Positions 55,177 through 63,600 of a DNA stretch of 64,000 nt are shown in pieces. Made by a program: the position numbers and the translations under genes. A model generated the notes under the pieces. It saw nothing but the letters and a program-made list of their open reading frames with translations, was not told the origin of the DNA and did not search any database. How positions within the stretch are numbered: position 1 is the stretch's first letter; each line of letters opens with the position of its first letter. Source of the stretch: Pedobacter kyonggii (lineage in GTDB: Bacteria; Bacteroidota; Bacteroidia; Sphingobacteriales; Sphingobacteriaceae); contig NZ_SIXF01000010.1 of NCBI RefSeq assembly GCF_004310665.1, forward strand, positions 118,059-182,058. Reading direction: 5' to 3'.

Positions 55177-56202
55177 ATGCGCAAGATAAGTATTTTAGTG
55201 GTTTCCGTATTTCTCTTCTTTGGTTGCAAACAAAAATCAATTGTTCACCCTACTTTTTATTATTGGAAAACGGATTATCAGAACAAAAAGAAAGAAACCA
55301 GTTATCTTGATCAATTTAAATCAAAATCTTTGTACGTGCGGATTATGGATGTAGATTTCAATCCAGATCTGCAGCTACCTGTACCCATTTCGCCGATTAA
55401 ATTTTCGGATCCCTTACCTAAACAGATCGACATTATCCCCGTTGTGTTTATCGTTAACGAGGTTTTTAACAAGATTGACACCATGCAAACAGCGGTTATG
55501 GCGGATCGCATTGTCAAATTTGTAGCCGCAAAGGTAAAACAGGCCGGAAAGCAAAATTATGTGGAATTACAGATTGATTGCGATTGGACCAAGGGTACCA
55601 GAAACAGGTATTTTAAATTCCTCGAACAATTAAACGCCAATCCGCTTTTAAAGGGAAAAAGCATTTCGGTAACCTTGCGGCTGCATCAGGTTAAAAACAT
55701 CATATCAAGCGGCGTACCTCCTGTAGAAAAAGCCATTTTAATGTGTTACAACATGGGTAACCTGCGTAAATATGGCGAACAAAATTCGATATTGGATCAG
55801 CACGAAATGGATCTTTACCTAAAAGATTACCTTGAGCGATATCCCTTGCCACTTGATCTAGCCTTACCTATTTTCGAATGGGCAGTGGTATTCAGGAACG
55901 GGCAATATGCGGGTATCTCCAAACGGATCCGCAAAATCCAGATCGGGGATAAAAAACTTTTTAAACAGAGGGGAAATTCCATTCTCTACGATCTTTTGGT
56001 TGATTATCCTGCAGCAGGGTTAAAAAAAGGAGATGTGGTAAGATGGGAACAGATTTCCAATGAAGATTTGCTTTCGACCTCCAAATTTTTATCCCGATAT
56101 TTAAGCCCTAGAGACCGGAACCTCGTTTTTTACCATTTAGACACCGACCTTTTAAAACATTTTACTAATGAAGACGTTCAAAAAGTTATCGCTAATTTTT
56201 AG
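55177..56202 (+). CDS. lipoprotein of unknown function, glycosidase-like TIM-barrel pattern
   Basis: From the ATG at 55177 (MRKISILVVS ... FFGC, lipobox Cys17) the protein has 341 residues; a TTG at 55159 overlaps a promoter-like TACTTTTG box at 55154-55161 and is less likely. The middle has YVELQIDCDWT, then alternating strands and helices (KSISVTLRLHQVKN, AILMCYNMGNL, DLALPIFEW), which looks like a glycoside-hydrolase-like barrel, but no family is named with certainty. It overlaps the next gene by 35 bp, so both are translated from one mRNA. Confidence 0.72.
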   Translation: MRKISILVVSVFLFFGCKQKSIVHPTFYYWKTDYQNKKKETSYLDQFKSKSLYVRIMDVDFNPDLQLPVPISPIKFSDPLPKQIDIIPVVFIVNEVFNKIDTMQTAVMADRIVKFVAAKVKQAGKQNYVELQIDCDWTKGTRNRYFKFLEQLNANPLLKGKSISVTLRLHQVKNIISSGVPPVEKAILMCYNMGNLRKYGEQNSILDQHEMDLYLKDYLERYPLPLDLALPIFEWAVVFRNGQYAGISKRIRKIQIGDKKLFKQRGNSILYDLLVDYPAAGLKKGDVVRWEQISNEDLLSTSKFLSRYLSPRDRNLVFYHLDTDLLKHFTNEDVQKVIANF

Positions 56203-58621
56203 TGTATTCCTAATTACTTTTTTCGGCGAAATTGCCGTAAATCTTGCCTGTGGCGGTGAGATAGATCCTTACGATTATTACATTTCTTATTTCCACAACA
56301 ACATAGAAGGAGATGAATATTCGCCGTTCGCCTACAACCAGATGGTTTACCTCAACAGCGAAACGGATATAGAAAGCGAGCCAGATATCAATAGTCGTGA
56401 ATGGGCGAAATACCTCAATGTTAAAAAAGAAGATGTGCTAAAAGTAATGTACAAAACAGATAGTGCAACTGACGTAAAACTCGTTAATTTTGATGGTAAC
56501 TTATCACAATTACCCGATAGCTTACAACAGAATAGTTTTATCCAGGCATTAAGCAAACGCAAAGAATCACTAAAGTATTATCAATTTGCCAAAAGCTGTG
56601 AACCTTTGGCCAATGTGGATTTCAGTCTTTGGGATCCAAAGCCTCGCGATACGACCGCCATGGGTTCAAAAGCCCAAGAAGGCCTAAAACTAACCGGAGC
56701 AGAAAAAGACGATTTTCTTAAGCTGCGTTACGCTTACCAAGCTGAGCGGATGTTTCACTTTGCAGGTTCTCATGCTGAGAGTAAATCAACTTATGAGAAA
56801 TATATCAAAACCAGTAAGGTAAACAGTGCGGTTAAGGGCTGGGCATTGGCATTGTACGCAGGGTCTACCCGTAGATTGGGGAATCCTGAAGAATCTGCCT
56901 TCCTATTCTCGAAAGTTTTTGCAAGTAATCCTGAACGAAGAGTACAGGCCTATAAAAATTATTATTATACTAGTTCGCCTGTTAATGGGGCGCTAAAATA
57001 CGCCAAAACCAATAACGAGAAAGCTAATATCTGGGCGATAAACGGATTTGGAGATGCTGATTCGGGCATAGAAAGCCTGAATAAAGTTTATCAGTACGAA
57101 CCAAAAAGCCAGCTTAACGGCACGCTCTTGGTACGCGAAGTAAATAAATTAGAGCAAGATCTTATCGAGGCGAACGATATTGCCAAAATTGGCTATAACT
57201 ATTATTTTTCGGATAACGGCAATTCCAAATATAAAGACAGTCTAAAAGCCGTCAACCTTAAACAACTGAATGAAATCAGGAATTTTGCGGTAAAACTGGC
57301 CACAGAGAAGAAATACCCACAGCCTGAGCTAGGCACTTTAACAGCAGCTTATTTATCATGGATGGAGAACAAAGATTTTCTGGCCTCGAATTACCTTGCC
57401 ATCTTAAAGCCTGATAAACTACCAGAAAGATTACGCGACCAATACCGCATTACCGATTTATTGATCAAGGCGAAAAACATCAAAAAAGGAAATCCTTTTA
57501 ATGAGAACGATTTATTGCCGACCTTAAAATGGCTTGACGAAAAACGTTTTGCAGAAAACAGCGAGCAACCAAAAGGGCCATATTATTATGATACAGACCG
57601 TGCCAGCAAACGCTTTAGCAGAACCACCAGGAATTTTTATCAGCAGATATTGGCTCCAGCTTATTTGAGTATGGGCGATACTGCAAAAGCCGCATTAGCA
57701 ATGGTTAAAGGCGACCTGGAATACAAAACGTTAAAAGAGAATTCACTTTTCCAGAATATGAGTTACCAAAGTATTGCTTTTTGGCAGAAAAACTTAAGTC
57801 CGAAAAGCATGCAGGGATTAGCGGTTTATAAAACCAAGGCAGCAGGCAATGATGTCACCGCTTTATTGGCTTCAGCCTTAAACCAGCTCAAAAACGATGA
57901 TTTTTACGAACTCTTTGGCACAACTTACTTGCGAACGCATCAGTATGATAAGGCTGTACAGATGTTTGCCAAAGTATCGCCCAACTACAAATATTTTAAT
58001 CCAGAGAACTGGTATGGCGATGAATCTAACGCAAAACTTTATGCTAATCCTTTCATCGAAACGATAAACGATTATCCAAAAAAATATGTAACAGCGAAAA
58101 CATCAATTACTAAAAAAGCTTTTGCAGCTGAAATGCTCCGCTTGCAGAAATTAACCATCAGTGATAAAAAGAACGCAGCGCTTTACTATTATAAAATGGC
58201 CAATGCGGTTTATCAGACAGGTTATTTTGGTAACAGTTGGTTCCTGATCAGTTATGATTGGTCATCATACGACAATAGTAACCCGGCAAAATATGTATTC
58301 GATGGCGATTATAAAAAAGCGCAAACGGCAAAAGCCTGGTATTTAAAAGCCAGAGCATTAAGCACCAATGCCGATTTTAAGGCAAAATGCACCTTTATGT
58401 TGGCTAAATGTTTACAGAAACAGATTATCATGAATGCTAACCCACTTTCATTTTCATACTATGATAAAACAGATGTGAAATGGAAAAACTTTATCAAGGC
58501 AAATTACAACAACCCTTATCTTAAAGAATTAAGATTTAATTATGCCAAAACGCCTTTTTATGCCGTTGCGGCAGGCGAGTGTAGTTACTTAGGTGATTTT
58601 ATTAAACCGAAAACGCAATAA
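56168..58621 (+). CDS. 817-residue secreted protein of unknown function
   Basis: The protein has a signal peptide (KLSLIFSVFLITFFGEIAVN) with Cys28 (LAC|GG) as a possible lipobox, then DPYDYYISYFHNN and a body of mainly helical repeats resembling TPR/HEAT arrays (for example AERMFHFAGSHAESKSTYEKY). No family is recognised, although similar large proteins occur in other Bacteroidetes. Its start overlaps the preceding lipoprotein gene by 35 bp, a strong hint of a joint function in the envelope. Confidence 0.75.
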   Translation: MKTFKKLSLIFSVFLITFFGEIAVNLACGGEIDPYDYYISYFHNNIEGDEYSPFAYNQMVYLNSETDIESEPDINSREWAKYLNVKKEDVLKVMYKTDSATDVKLVNFDGNLSQLPDSLQQNSFIQALSKRKESLKYYQFAKSCEPLANVDFSLWDPKPRDTTAMGSKAQEGLKLTGAEKDDFLKLRYAYQAERMFHFAGSHAESKSTYEKYIKTSKVNSAVKGWALALYAGSTRRLGNPEESAFLFSKVFASNPERRVQAYKNYYYTSSPVNGALKYAKTNNEKANIWAINGFGDADSGIESLNKVYQYEPKSQLNGTLLVREVNKLEQDLIEANDIAKIGYNYYFSDNGNSKYKDSLKAVNLKQLNEIRNFAVKLATEKKYPQPELGTLTAAYLSWMENKDFLASNYLAILKPDKLPERLRDQYRITDLLIKAKNIKKGNPFNENDLLPTLKWLDEKRFAENSEQPKGPYYYDTDRASKRFSRTTRNFYQQILAPAYLSMGDTAKAALAMVKGDLEYKTLKENSLFQNMSYQSIAFWQKNLSPKSMQGLAVYKTKAAGNDVTALLASALNQLKNDDFYELFGTTYLRTHQYDKAVQMFAKVSPNYKYFNPENWYGDESNAKLYANPFIETINDYPKKYVTAKTSITKKAFAAEMLRLQKLTISDKKNAALYYYKMANAVYQTGYFGNSWFLISYDWSSYDNSNPAKYVFDGDYKKAQTAKAWYLKARALSTNADFKAKCTFMLAKCLQKQIIMNANPLSFSYYDKTDVKWKNFIKANYNNPYLKELRFNYAKTPFYAVAAGECSYLGDFIKPKTQ

Positions 58622-58740
58622 GCACGTTTTACCATTGAGAAGTTAAGAACCATGCGATAAAACCTTAATGTCCTTAACTCCTTAATGGTATAAAACATAA
58701 AACAGTGAAACTTTGCAGTACAACACTTATCTATTTTAAC

Positions 58741-58778
58741 AGATTTCTCGACTTCGTTGCACTTCGCTCGAAATGACG
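58741..58778. repeat. GTCAT-type repeat, short form
   Basis: In reverse complement this reads CGTCATTTCGAGCG ... AGTGCAACGAAGTCGAGAAATCT (listed in two parts), the same order of words as the 44788 element without its inserted palindrome. Confidence 0.6.
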
Positions 58779-58834
58779 AATCTATATGAATGAGAAAACA
58801 GTCTTATTTTATATTAACTTGCCTGGCATTTTGA

Positions 58835-58883
58835 CTAAACCCTAAACCCTAAACCCTAAACCCTAAACCCTAAACCCTAAACT
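58835..58883. repeat. CCCTAAA tandem array touching the fabH stop codon
   Basis: Six perfect 7-bp CTAAACC units run from 58835 to 58876, followed by CTAAACT at 58877-58883, whose last bases form the fabH stop codon. Two further CCCTAAA units lie at 41185-41202. The unit equals the plant-type telomere repeat, here clearly intergenic in a bacterium. Confidence 0.85.
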
Positions 58884-59928
58884 ACCACCTAATCAACGCA
58901 CTGGCCCAGGTAAAGCCCGATCCGAATGCAGCAAGGCAAACCAGATCGCCATCTCTAATTTTGCCTGCTTCCCAAGCTTCGCATAAGGCAATTGGAACAG
59001 AAGCTGCTGTGGTATTGCCATATTTCTGGATGTTATTAAAAACCTGATCATCATTTAAACCCAACAACTGCTGTACATACTGGCTAATACGCAAATTTGC
59101 CTGATGCGGTACCAACATATCAATATCTTTCTCTGTTAAATTATTAGCAGCCAAAGCCTCTTTAATTACTTCTGGGAATTTTACCACTGCCTTTTTGAAA
59201 ACCGATGGCCCATCCATGTAAGGCAAAGCGGCACCGCTATCCAAAATTTCCTGTGTCATAAATAATCCGCCCAGCTCCTGTTCAGGATAGGCAGGTTTAT
59301 CTTTCAACCATTTATTCGCGTGAGAACCTGGATAATACATGGCCAAAATTTCAGCATCAGCACCATCACTATGCAAATGTGTACTTAAAATCCCTTTTCC
59401 AGGTTCATCTGTTGGCTGTAACACCACAGCGCCGGCACCATCGCCAAAAATCACCGATACATTGCGGCTGCGGGTTTCAAAATCCATTGCAAACGAATGT
59501 TTCTCGCTTCCCACTACCAGTACATTTTTATACATACCTGTTTTTACAAACTGATCGGCCACAGAAAGTGCATAAACAAAGCCCGAACATTGGTTACGGA
59601 TATCTAAAGCACCAATTTCACCCATGCCCATTTCGCGTTGCAATAGTACGCCACAACCTGGAAAATAATAATCGGGGCTTAATGTCGCAAAAACGATAAA
59701 ATCGACATCCTTAGCGGTAATCCCAGCCCTTTCGATCGCAATTTTGGCCGCCTCAATACCCATTGTAGTAGTGGTCTCCTCGTTACGATCGGCAAAACGG
59801 CGCTCTTTAATACCGGTACGCTCCTGGATCCACGCATCGTTGGTATCCATAAAACGGCTTAAATCATCGTTGGTATATACATTTTTCGGAACGTAGTAAC
59901 CTATTCCCGCAATTTTAGACTGGTGCAT
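58882..59928 (-). CDS. fabH: 3-oxoacyl-ACP synthase III family protein
   Basis: From the ATG at 59928 the protein has 348 residues; the longer TTG start at 59955 overlaps a TAACTTTG box and is unlikely. Catalytic residues of the KAS III fold are visible: Cys in QCSGFVYAL, His in VPHQANLRI and Asn in KYGNTTAAS. It is somewhat longer than typical FabH and has an insert (about residues 200-230), so it may start a specialised acyl chain instead of housekeeping fatty acid synthesis. It is a single gene. Confidence 0.85.
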   Translation of the reverse strand: MHQSKIAGIGYYVPKNVYTNDDLSRFMDTNDAWIQERTGIKERRFADRNEETTTTMGIEAAKIAIERAGITAKDVDFIVFATLSPDYYFPGCGVLLQREMGMGEIGALDIRNQCSGFVYALSVADQFVKTGMYKNVLVVGSEKHSFAMDFETRSRNVSVIFGDGAGAVVLQPTDEPGKGILSTHLHSDGADAEILAMYYPGSHANKWLKDKPAYPEQELGGLFMTQEILDSGAALPYMDGPSVFKKAVVKFPEVIKEALAANNLTEKDIDMLVPHQANLRISQYVQQLLGLNDDQVFNNIQKYGNTTAASVPIALCEAWEAGKIRDGDLVCLAAFGSGFTWASALIRW

Positions 59929-59952
59929 GCTATTATTTATATTTTGGTTAAA

Positions 59953-59960
59953 CAAAGTTA
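59953..59960 (-). promoter_or_regulatory. TAnnTTTG box for fabH
   Basis: On the minus strand TAACTTTG lies about 25 bp before the ATG at 59928, giving a short but ordinary leader. It overlaps the alternative TTG start, arguing for the shorter protein. Confidence 0.4.
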
Positions 59961-60040
59961 ATCATTTATTGCCTAAGCTATTATTATTAACAAAGGAACA
60001 AAATCTTGTTACTCGATACTAAATACTTGATACTATTGTT

Positions 60041-60048
60041 TATTTTTG
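60041..60048 (+). promoter_or_regulatory. TAnnTTTG box just before clpS
   Basis: TATTTTTG ends 4 bp before the clpS ATG, so the transcript would start at or next to the codon. The region before it is the ACTCGATACTAAATACTTGATACT word spacer. Confidence 0.4.
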
Positions 60049-60052
60049 CGCC

Positions 60053-60334
60053 ATGTCTACAGAAACCAAAGAAGAGACCTTTACGCTCGAAGAAATTTTA
60101 ACTTCCCTAAAAACCGTACATCGCCTTATTTTGTGGAATGATGATATCAATACTTTCGATCATGTGATTTACTGCATGATGAAATATCTCGATTATAACG
60201 AATCGCAGGCTGAAAAAATTGCCTGGAAAGTGCATAACGATGGAAAATGCCCTGTTTTGGAAGGATCATTTACCGAGATGGAAGTTTACCGCAAAATTTT
60301 ACAGCAAGAGGGATTAACTGTTTCTGTTGATTAA
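60053..60334 (+). CDS. clpS: ATP-dependent Clp protease adaptor ClpS
   Basis: ClpS delivers N-end-rule substrates to ClpAP. The 93-residue protein has the conserved WNDDINTFDHVIYCM motif, the second helix with ESQAEKIAWKVHNDGKC, and the EMEVYRKILQQEGLTV end. No clpA lies nearby. It is followed by a GTCAT-type repeat. Confidence 0.93.
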   Translation: MSTETKEETFTLEEILTSLKTVHRLILWNDDINTFDHVIYCMMKYLDYNESQAEKIAWKVHNDGKCPVLEGSFTEMEVYRKILQQEGLTVSVD

Positions 60335-60363
60335 ATTTACGAAGTAAGATTTTTTCTACGAAT

Positions 60364-60423
60364 CGTCATGCTGAACTTGTTTCAGCATCTTTAGATAGAC
60401 CCTGAAACAAGTTCAGGGTGACG
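60364..60423. repeat. GTCAT-type palindromic repeat after clpS
   Basis: CGTCATGCTGAACTTGTTTC (from 60364) and its near inverse starting at 60402 (CTGAAACAAGTTCAGGGTGA) form a 22-bp stem with two mismatches around a 16-nt loop. This is a familiar Bacteroidetes spacer element. Confidence 0.7.
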
Positions 60424-60447
60424 ACCGCCTAAAATGAAACTATAAGA

Positions 60448-61047
60448 TTATAACTTTAGCCCCTTCAAAAGTTCATTTAATCCGGCTTGTGTCGTCTGCG
60501 TTTTATCTTTGGCGTACCAGCCGTGAAGTTTTTCTGCCAAAATCGGCATTTCAGTGCTTTCTTTTCTCCACTCTTTTAAAAGCTCCTGCAAAATTTGTGG
60601 TCTTGGACCCCATGTACCTAAAACTTGGTCAGCTGATTCATTTAACACAATTAAAACCGGAATAGCTCTTCCACCATTGGTTAAGTGTGCATCAATTAAC
60701 GGGAGATTTTTATCGCGAAGAACAAATTTCAGATCAATTTTACCTAATGATGCAGTCGCGATTTTATTGAACACCGGAACAATCTGGGCAGCATCACCAC
60801 ACCAGCCTTCAGTAATCACTAAAAATTTATAATTTTCTTTAAGATGATCAATAGTTGAAGTCAACTCATCGATTAAGCTAACTGTTTTATCCACGCGACT
60901 CATCCTTTGCACATTCATTTTAGTATAATGCAAATCGTAAGTTACATCACCAGTAGCCTTTCCCTCTAACAGAAGTTGATCAATCAATGCACGATAGGTT
61001 TGATAATCCATTCCTTGTTCGCTGAAAATTTCGCTGTAATTAACCAT
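60448..61047 (-). CDS. thioredoxin-fold protein with a single active-site cysteine
   Basis: The 199-residue protein has a thioredoxin-like C-terminal domain; the active site reads WCGDAAQ (Trp82-Cys83-Gly84-Asp85-Ala86), so the second Cys of CxxC is missing and disulfide reduction in the usual manner is not possible. The cis-Pro loop (GGRAIPVLIVL) is kept. Related Bacteroidetes proteins share the WCGDA pattern. Peroxiredoxin- or glutaredoxin-like chemistry is possible. No gene partner is seen. Confidence 0.82.
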   Translation of the reverse strand: MVNYSEIFSEQGMDYQTYRALIDQLLLEGKATGDVTYDLHYTKMNVQRMSRVDKTVSLIDELTSTIDHLKENYKFLVITEGWCGDAAQIVPVFNKIATASLGKIDLKFVLRDKNLPLIDAHLTNGGRAIPVLIVLNESADQVLGTWGPRPQILQELLKEWRKESTEMPILAEKLHGWYAKDKTQTTQAGLNELLKGLKL

Positions 61048-61229
61048 GATGTTTAAAATTATGCCGCAAAGGAAAGGAGAAATTTAATGAAAATAATCAC
61101 GGATTTGCAAGAATCGCTTCGCGAATGATTACACAGATTTTAGGATTACAGTGATTCCACAACAACAACAGACTTGTGTTTTTTTTACAATTAGCTATCT
61201 CAGTACTTGCAATATTTTGAGTTAAGTAA

Positions 61230-61330
61230 ACCTGATTGAAATGGAAAGCCCGTAAGCGAGGTACGAGTGCGGACTTGGAATGAAAAGCAGGACTGCTGCA
61301 ACCCAAGCCAACAGAAACTTGCTTTCCATG
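61230..61330. repeat. GGAAAGCCCG-type intergenic repeat
   Basis: ATGGAAAGCCCGTAAGCGAG and GGAATGAAAAGCAGGACTGC (about 61240-61300) are of the same type as words at 7140-7210 (GCGGGACTGCTGTAACC) and in the 22061 element. It lies in the 402-bp gap between the thioredoxin-like and rsmA genes; no ORF was seen. Confidence 0.5.
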
Positions 61331-61353
61331 TCTATAAAATTACACTTCAAAAA

Positions 61354-61440
61354 AGATCCTGAAATAAATTACCTTCGGTGAGCTCGCTTAAGGCTCGGTT
61401 TACTTCGTAGCTTTTCGCTGCGCTACAGGTCAGGATGACG
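61354..61440. repeat. GTCAT-type repeat upstream of rsmA stop
   Basis: The element opens with AGATCCTGAAATAAAT (61354-61369) and ends with CAGGATGACG (61431-61440), the inverse of CGTCATCCTG, so it is another member of the family seen at 60364, with a longer insert. Confidence 0.5.
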
Positions 61441-61449
61441 ATTTCATCA

Positions 61450-62235
61450 CTAAACCTCCATCAACTTACTCACATGCTGCGTTAAAGCCACAAAATCTGC
61501 TACGGTTAACTGCTCGGCACGTTTCTCGAAGTAAATATGATCGTCCATTTTATCTTTAGGCATCACCGCAGAAACAGCGTTACGCAAAGTTTTTCTCCGC
61601 TGGTTAAAACCTGCCTTAACCACCCGCCAGAATAATTTTTCATCACAGTCTAAAGTCTCCACTTCGTTTCTGGTTAAACGGATCACTGCAGAGTGTACTT
61701 TTGGAGGTGGATTAAATGTACCCGGCTTAACCGTGAACAGATATTCGATTTTATAATAGGCCTGAAGAAACACACTTAAAATCCCGTACTCTTTGTTACC
61801 TGCAGGTGCAGCGCAACGCTGGGCAACTTCCTTCTGAAACATCCCAACCATTTCTACAACCTTGTTGCGGTTATCTAAAATCTTAAATAAAATCTGTGAT
61901 GAGATATTGTATGGAAAATTACCAATAATGGCAAACGGACCTGAAAAAATGGCGTCAAAATCGAGTTTCAAAAAATCACCGTTAATCAACCGATCGCCAA
62001 GCTGAGGGTATTTTTCATTTAAAAAGTGGAAAGATTCGGTATCGATATCGATAAGATAGGTTTCTAAGTCTTTGCGCTGCAGCAAAAAATCAGATAGAAT
62101 TCCCATCCCTGGCCCGACCTCTAAAACCTGATCGTATTTATCGGTATTCACCAAAGCCTCTACAATGCGGTTGGCAATGCCTTTATCGGTTAAAAAATGT
62201 TGGCCTAAATGTTTTTTCGCTTTTACTAAACTCAT
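61450..62235 (-). CDS. rsmA: 16S rRNA dimethyltransferase RsmA (KsgA)
   Basis: RsmA dimethylates two adenosines in helix 45 of 16S rRNA. The 261-residue protein has the SAM motif LEVGPGMGILS (38-48), the catalytic GNFPYNIS (105-112) and the PGTFNPPPKVHSAVIRL C-terminal motif. Length is normal. It is divergent from pdxA. Confidence 0.97.
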   Translation of the reverse strand: MSLVKAKKHLGQHFLTDKGIANRIVEALVNTDKYDQVLEVGPGMGILSDFLLQRKDLETYLIDIDTESFHFLNEKYPQLGDRLINGDFLKLDFDAIFSGPFAIIGNFPYNISSQILFKILDNRNKVVEMVGMFQKEVAQRCAAPAGNKEYGILSVFLQAYYKIEYLFTVKPGTFNPPPKVHSAVIRLTRNEVETLDCDEKLFWRVVKAGFNQRRKTLRNAVSAVMPKDKMDDHIYFEKRAEQLTVADFVALTQHVSKLMEV

Positions 62236-62279
62236 ACCCCAAACCCAAAAAAGGGCTTTTAAAAATTAAAATTGATTAA

Positions 62280-62287
62280 CAAAGATA
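62280..62287 (-). promoter_or_regulatory. TAnnTTTG box for rsmA
   Basis: TATCTTTG on the minus strand (plus-strand CAAAGATA) lies about 45 bp before the rsmA start and would give a leader of about 40 nt. Confidence 0.35.
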
Positions 62288-62391
62288 GGCTTATTATTTC
62301 TTTGCGAATCAATCTCTGTTCTTTGAGGTTTCATTTTTTTTAAAGTCTTTAAACGAAAATCAGTAATTTGCGCTAAAATTTTCCAGTAATT

Positions 62392-63471
62392 ATGAGCGAT
62401 AAACTTAAAATTGGCATCAGTATAGGCGACGTAAACGGCATAGGTTTAGAGGTAATCATTAAAACATTATCCAATCCTGCCATTTTAAATTATTGCACAC
62501 CGATTGTTTATGGCCATACCAAGGTTTCATCTTTTCATAGAAAAGCAAATAACCTGGGCGATTTCAGTTTTAACGTAGTTAGCCACGCCAACCAGGCACA
62601 GCCAAAAAAGGCAAACATGATTAACTGCTGGGAAGAAGATGTAAAAATCGAATTGGGCCAGGTTACTGCAACGGGCGGGAAATATGCCCTTTTATCACTA
62701 GAGCGTGCCACAGCCGATCTGGTAAACGGTGATATCGATGCACTGGTTACTGCTCCGATCAACAAGCATAACATTCAATCAGAAACTTTTGCTTTTCCGG
62801 GCCACACCGAATACCTGCAGAAAAAAAGTGGGAGTAAAGATGTGCTGATGTTTTTGATCAGCGAAAATTTACGCGTGGGTGTGGTTACTGGCCACATTCC
62901 GGTGAAAGATGTTCCAACCTCGATTACAAAAGAGAAAATTATCAGTAAATTAAAGCTGATCAACGAAAGTCTGAAAAAAGACTTCTGGATCGAAAAACCA
63001 AAAATTGCCGTTTTAGGTTTAAACCCACATGCGAGCGATAATGGTTTATTGGGCACCGAAGAGGCTGAAATTATTACACCGGCCATTCAGGAGGCTTACG
63101 ATAAAGGTATTGTTTGTTTTGGCCCATACCCTGCCGATGGCTTTTTCGGCAATGGTAGCTACAAACAGTTCGATGCAGTTTTGGCCATGTACCATGATCA
63201 GGGTTTAATTCCTTTCAAAACATTGGCTTTCGATAATGGCGTAAACTATACCGCTGGTTTAAACTTCGTGCGTACCTCTCCCGATCATGGAACGGGCTAC
63301 GATATTGCGGGTAAAGATTTAGCTGATTCTACTTCTTTCACCGAAGCATTGTTTTCGGCCATCCATATTGTAAAAAACCGTAGGGAGCAAGAAGAAATGT
63401 TGGGCAATCAGCTGCGTACAGGTGGAAAAGTGGTTGAAACACAGTTTGACATTAAAGACGATGCTTCATAA
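62392..63471 (+). CDS. pdxA: 4-hydroxythreonine-4-phosphate dehydrogenase
   Basis: PdxA oxidises 4-phosphohydroxy-L-threonine in pyridoxal phosphate synthesis. The 359-residue protein has the IGISIGDVNGIGLEV start, FPGHTEYLQ, the metal-binding His sites in HDQGLIPFK and RTSPDHGTGYDIAG. Length is normal. pdxA and rsmA are neighbours in many bacteria, here divergent. Confidence 0.96.
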   Translation: MSDKLKIGISIGDVNGIGLEVIIKTLSNPAILNYCTPIVYGHTKVSSFHRKANNLGDFSFNVVSHANQAQPKKANMINCWEEDVKIELGQVTATGGKYALLSLERATADLVNGDIDALVTAPINKHNIQSETFAFPGHTEYLQKKSGSKDVLMFLISENLRVGVVTGHIPVKDVPTSITKEKIISKLKLINESLKKDFWIEKPKIAVLGLNPHASDNGLLGTEEAEIITPAIQEAYDKGIVCFGPYPADGFFGNGSYKQFDAVLAMYHDQGLIPFKTLAFDNGVNYTAGLNFVRTSPDHGTGYDIAGKDLADSTSFTEALFSAIHIVKNRREQEEMLGNQLRTGGKVVETQFDIKDDAS

Positions 63472-63600
63472 GGTAGAAGGCTGAGGGTATTAAGGTTGAA
63501 GGTCTGTAAAAAGCGAAAACACTAAAGCTGAAAAACCAAAGCACTCTTGCCTCTGACTTCGGCCACCCGATCTCTGACTTACTAAAAGATTAAGATGACT
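63472..63600. repeat. word-like spacer after pdxA
   Basis: AAGGTAGAAGGCTGAGGGT and TTAAGGTTGAAGGTC resemble the 41066 spacer, followed by GCCTCTGACTTCGGCC and TCTCTGACTTAC. It has no ORF. The left boundary of the insertion sequence that follows must lie in or after this stretch. Confidence 0.45.

Noticed and set aside
58835-58883. A true telomere or linear replicon end
   Set aside because: The array is internal, flanked on both sides by ordinary genes, and only seven units long.
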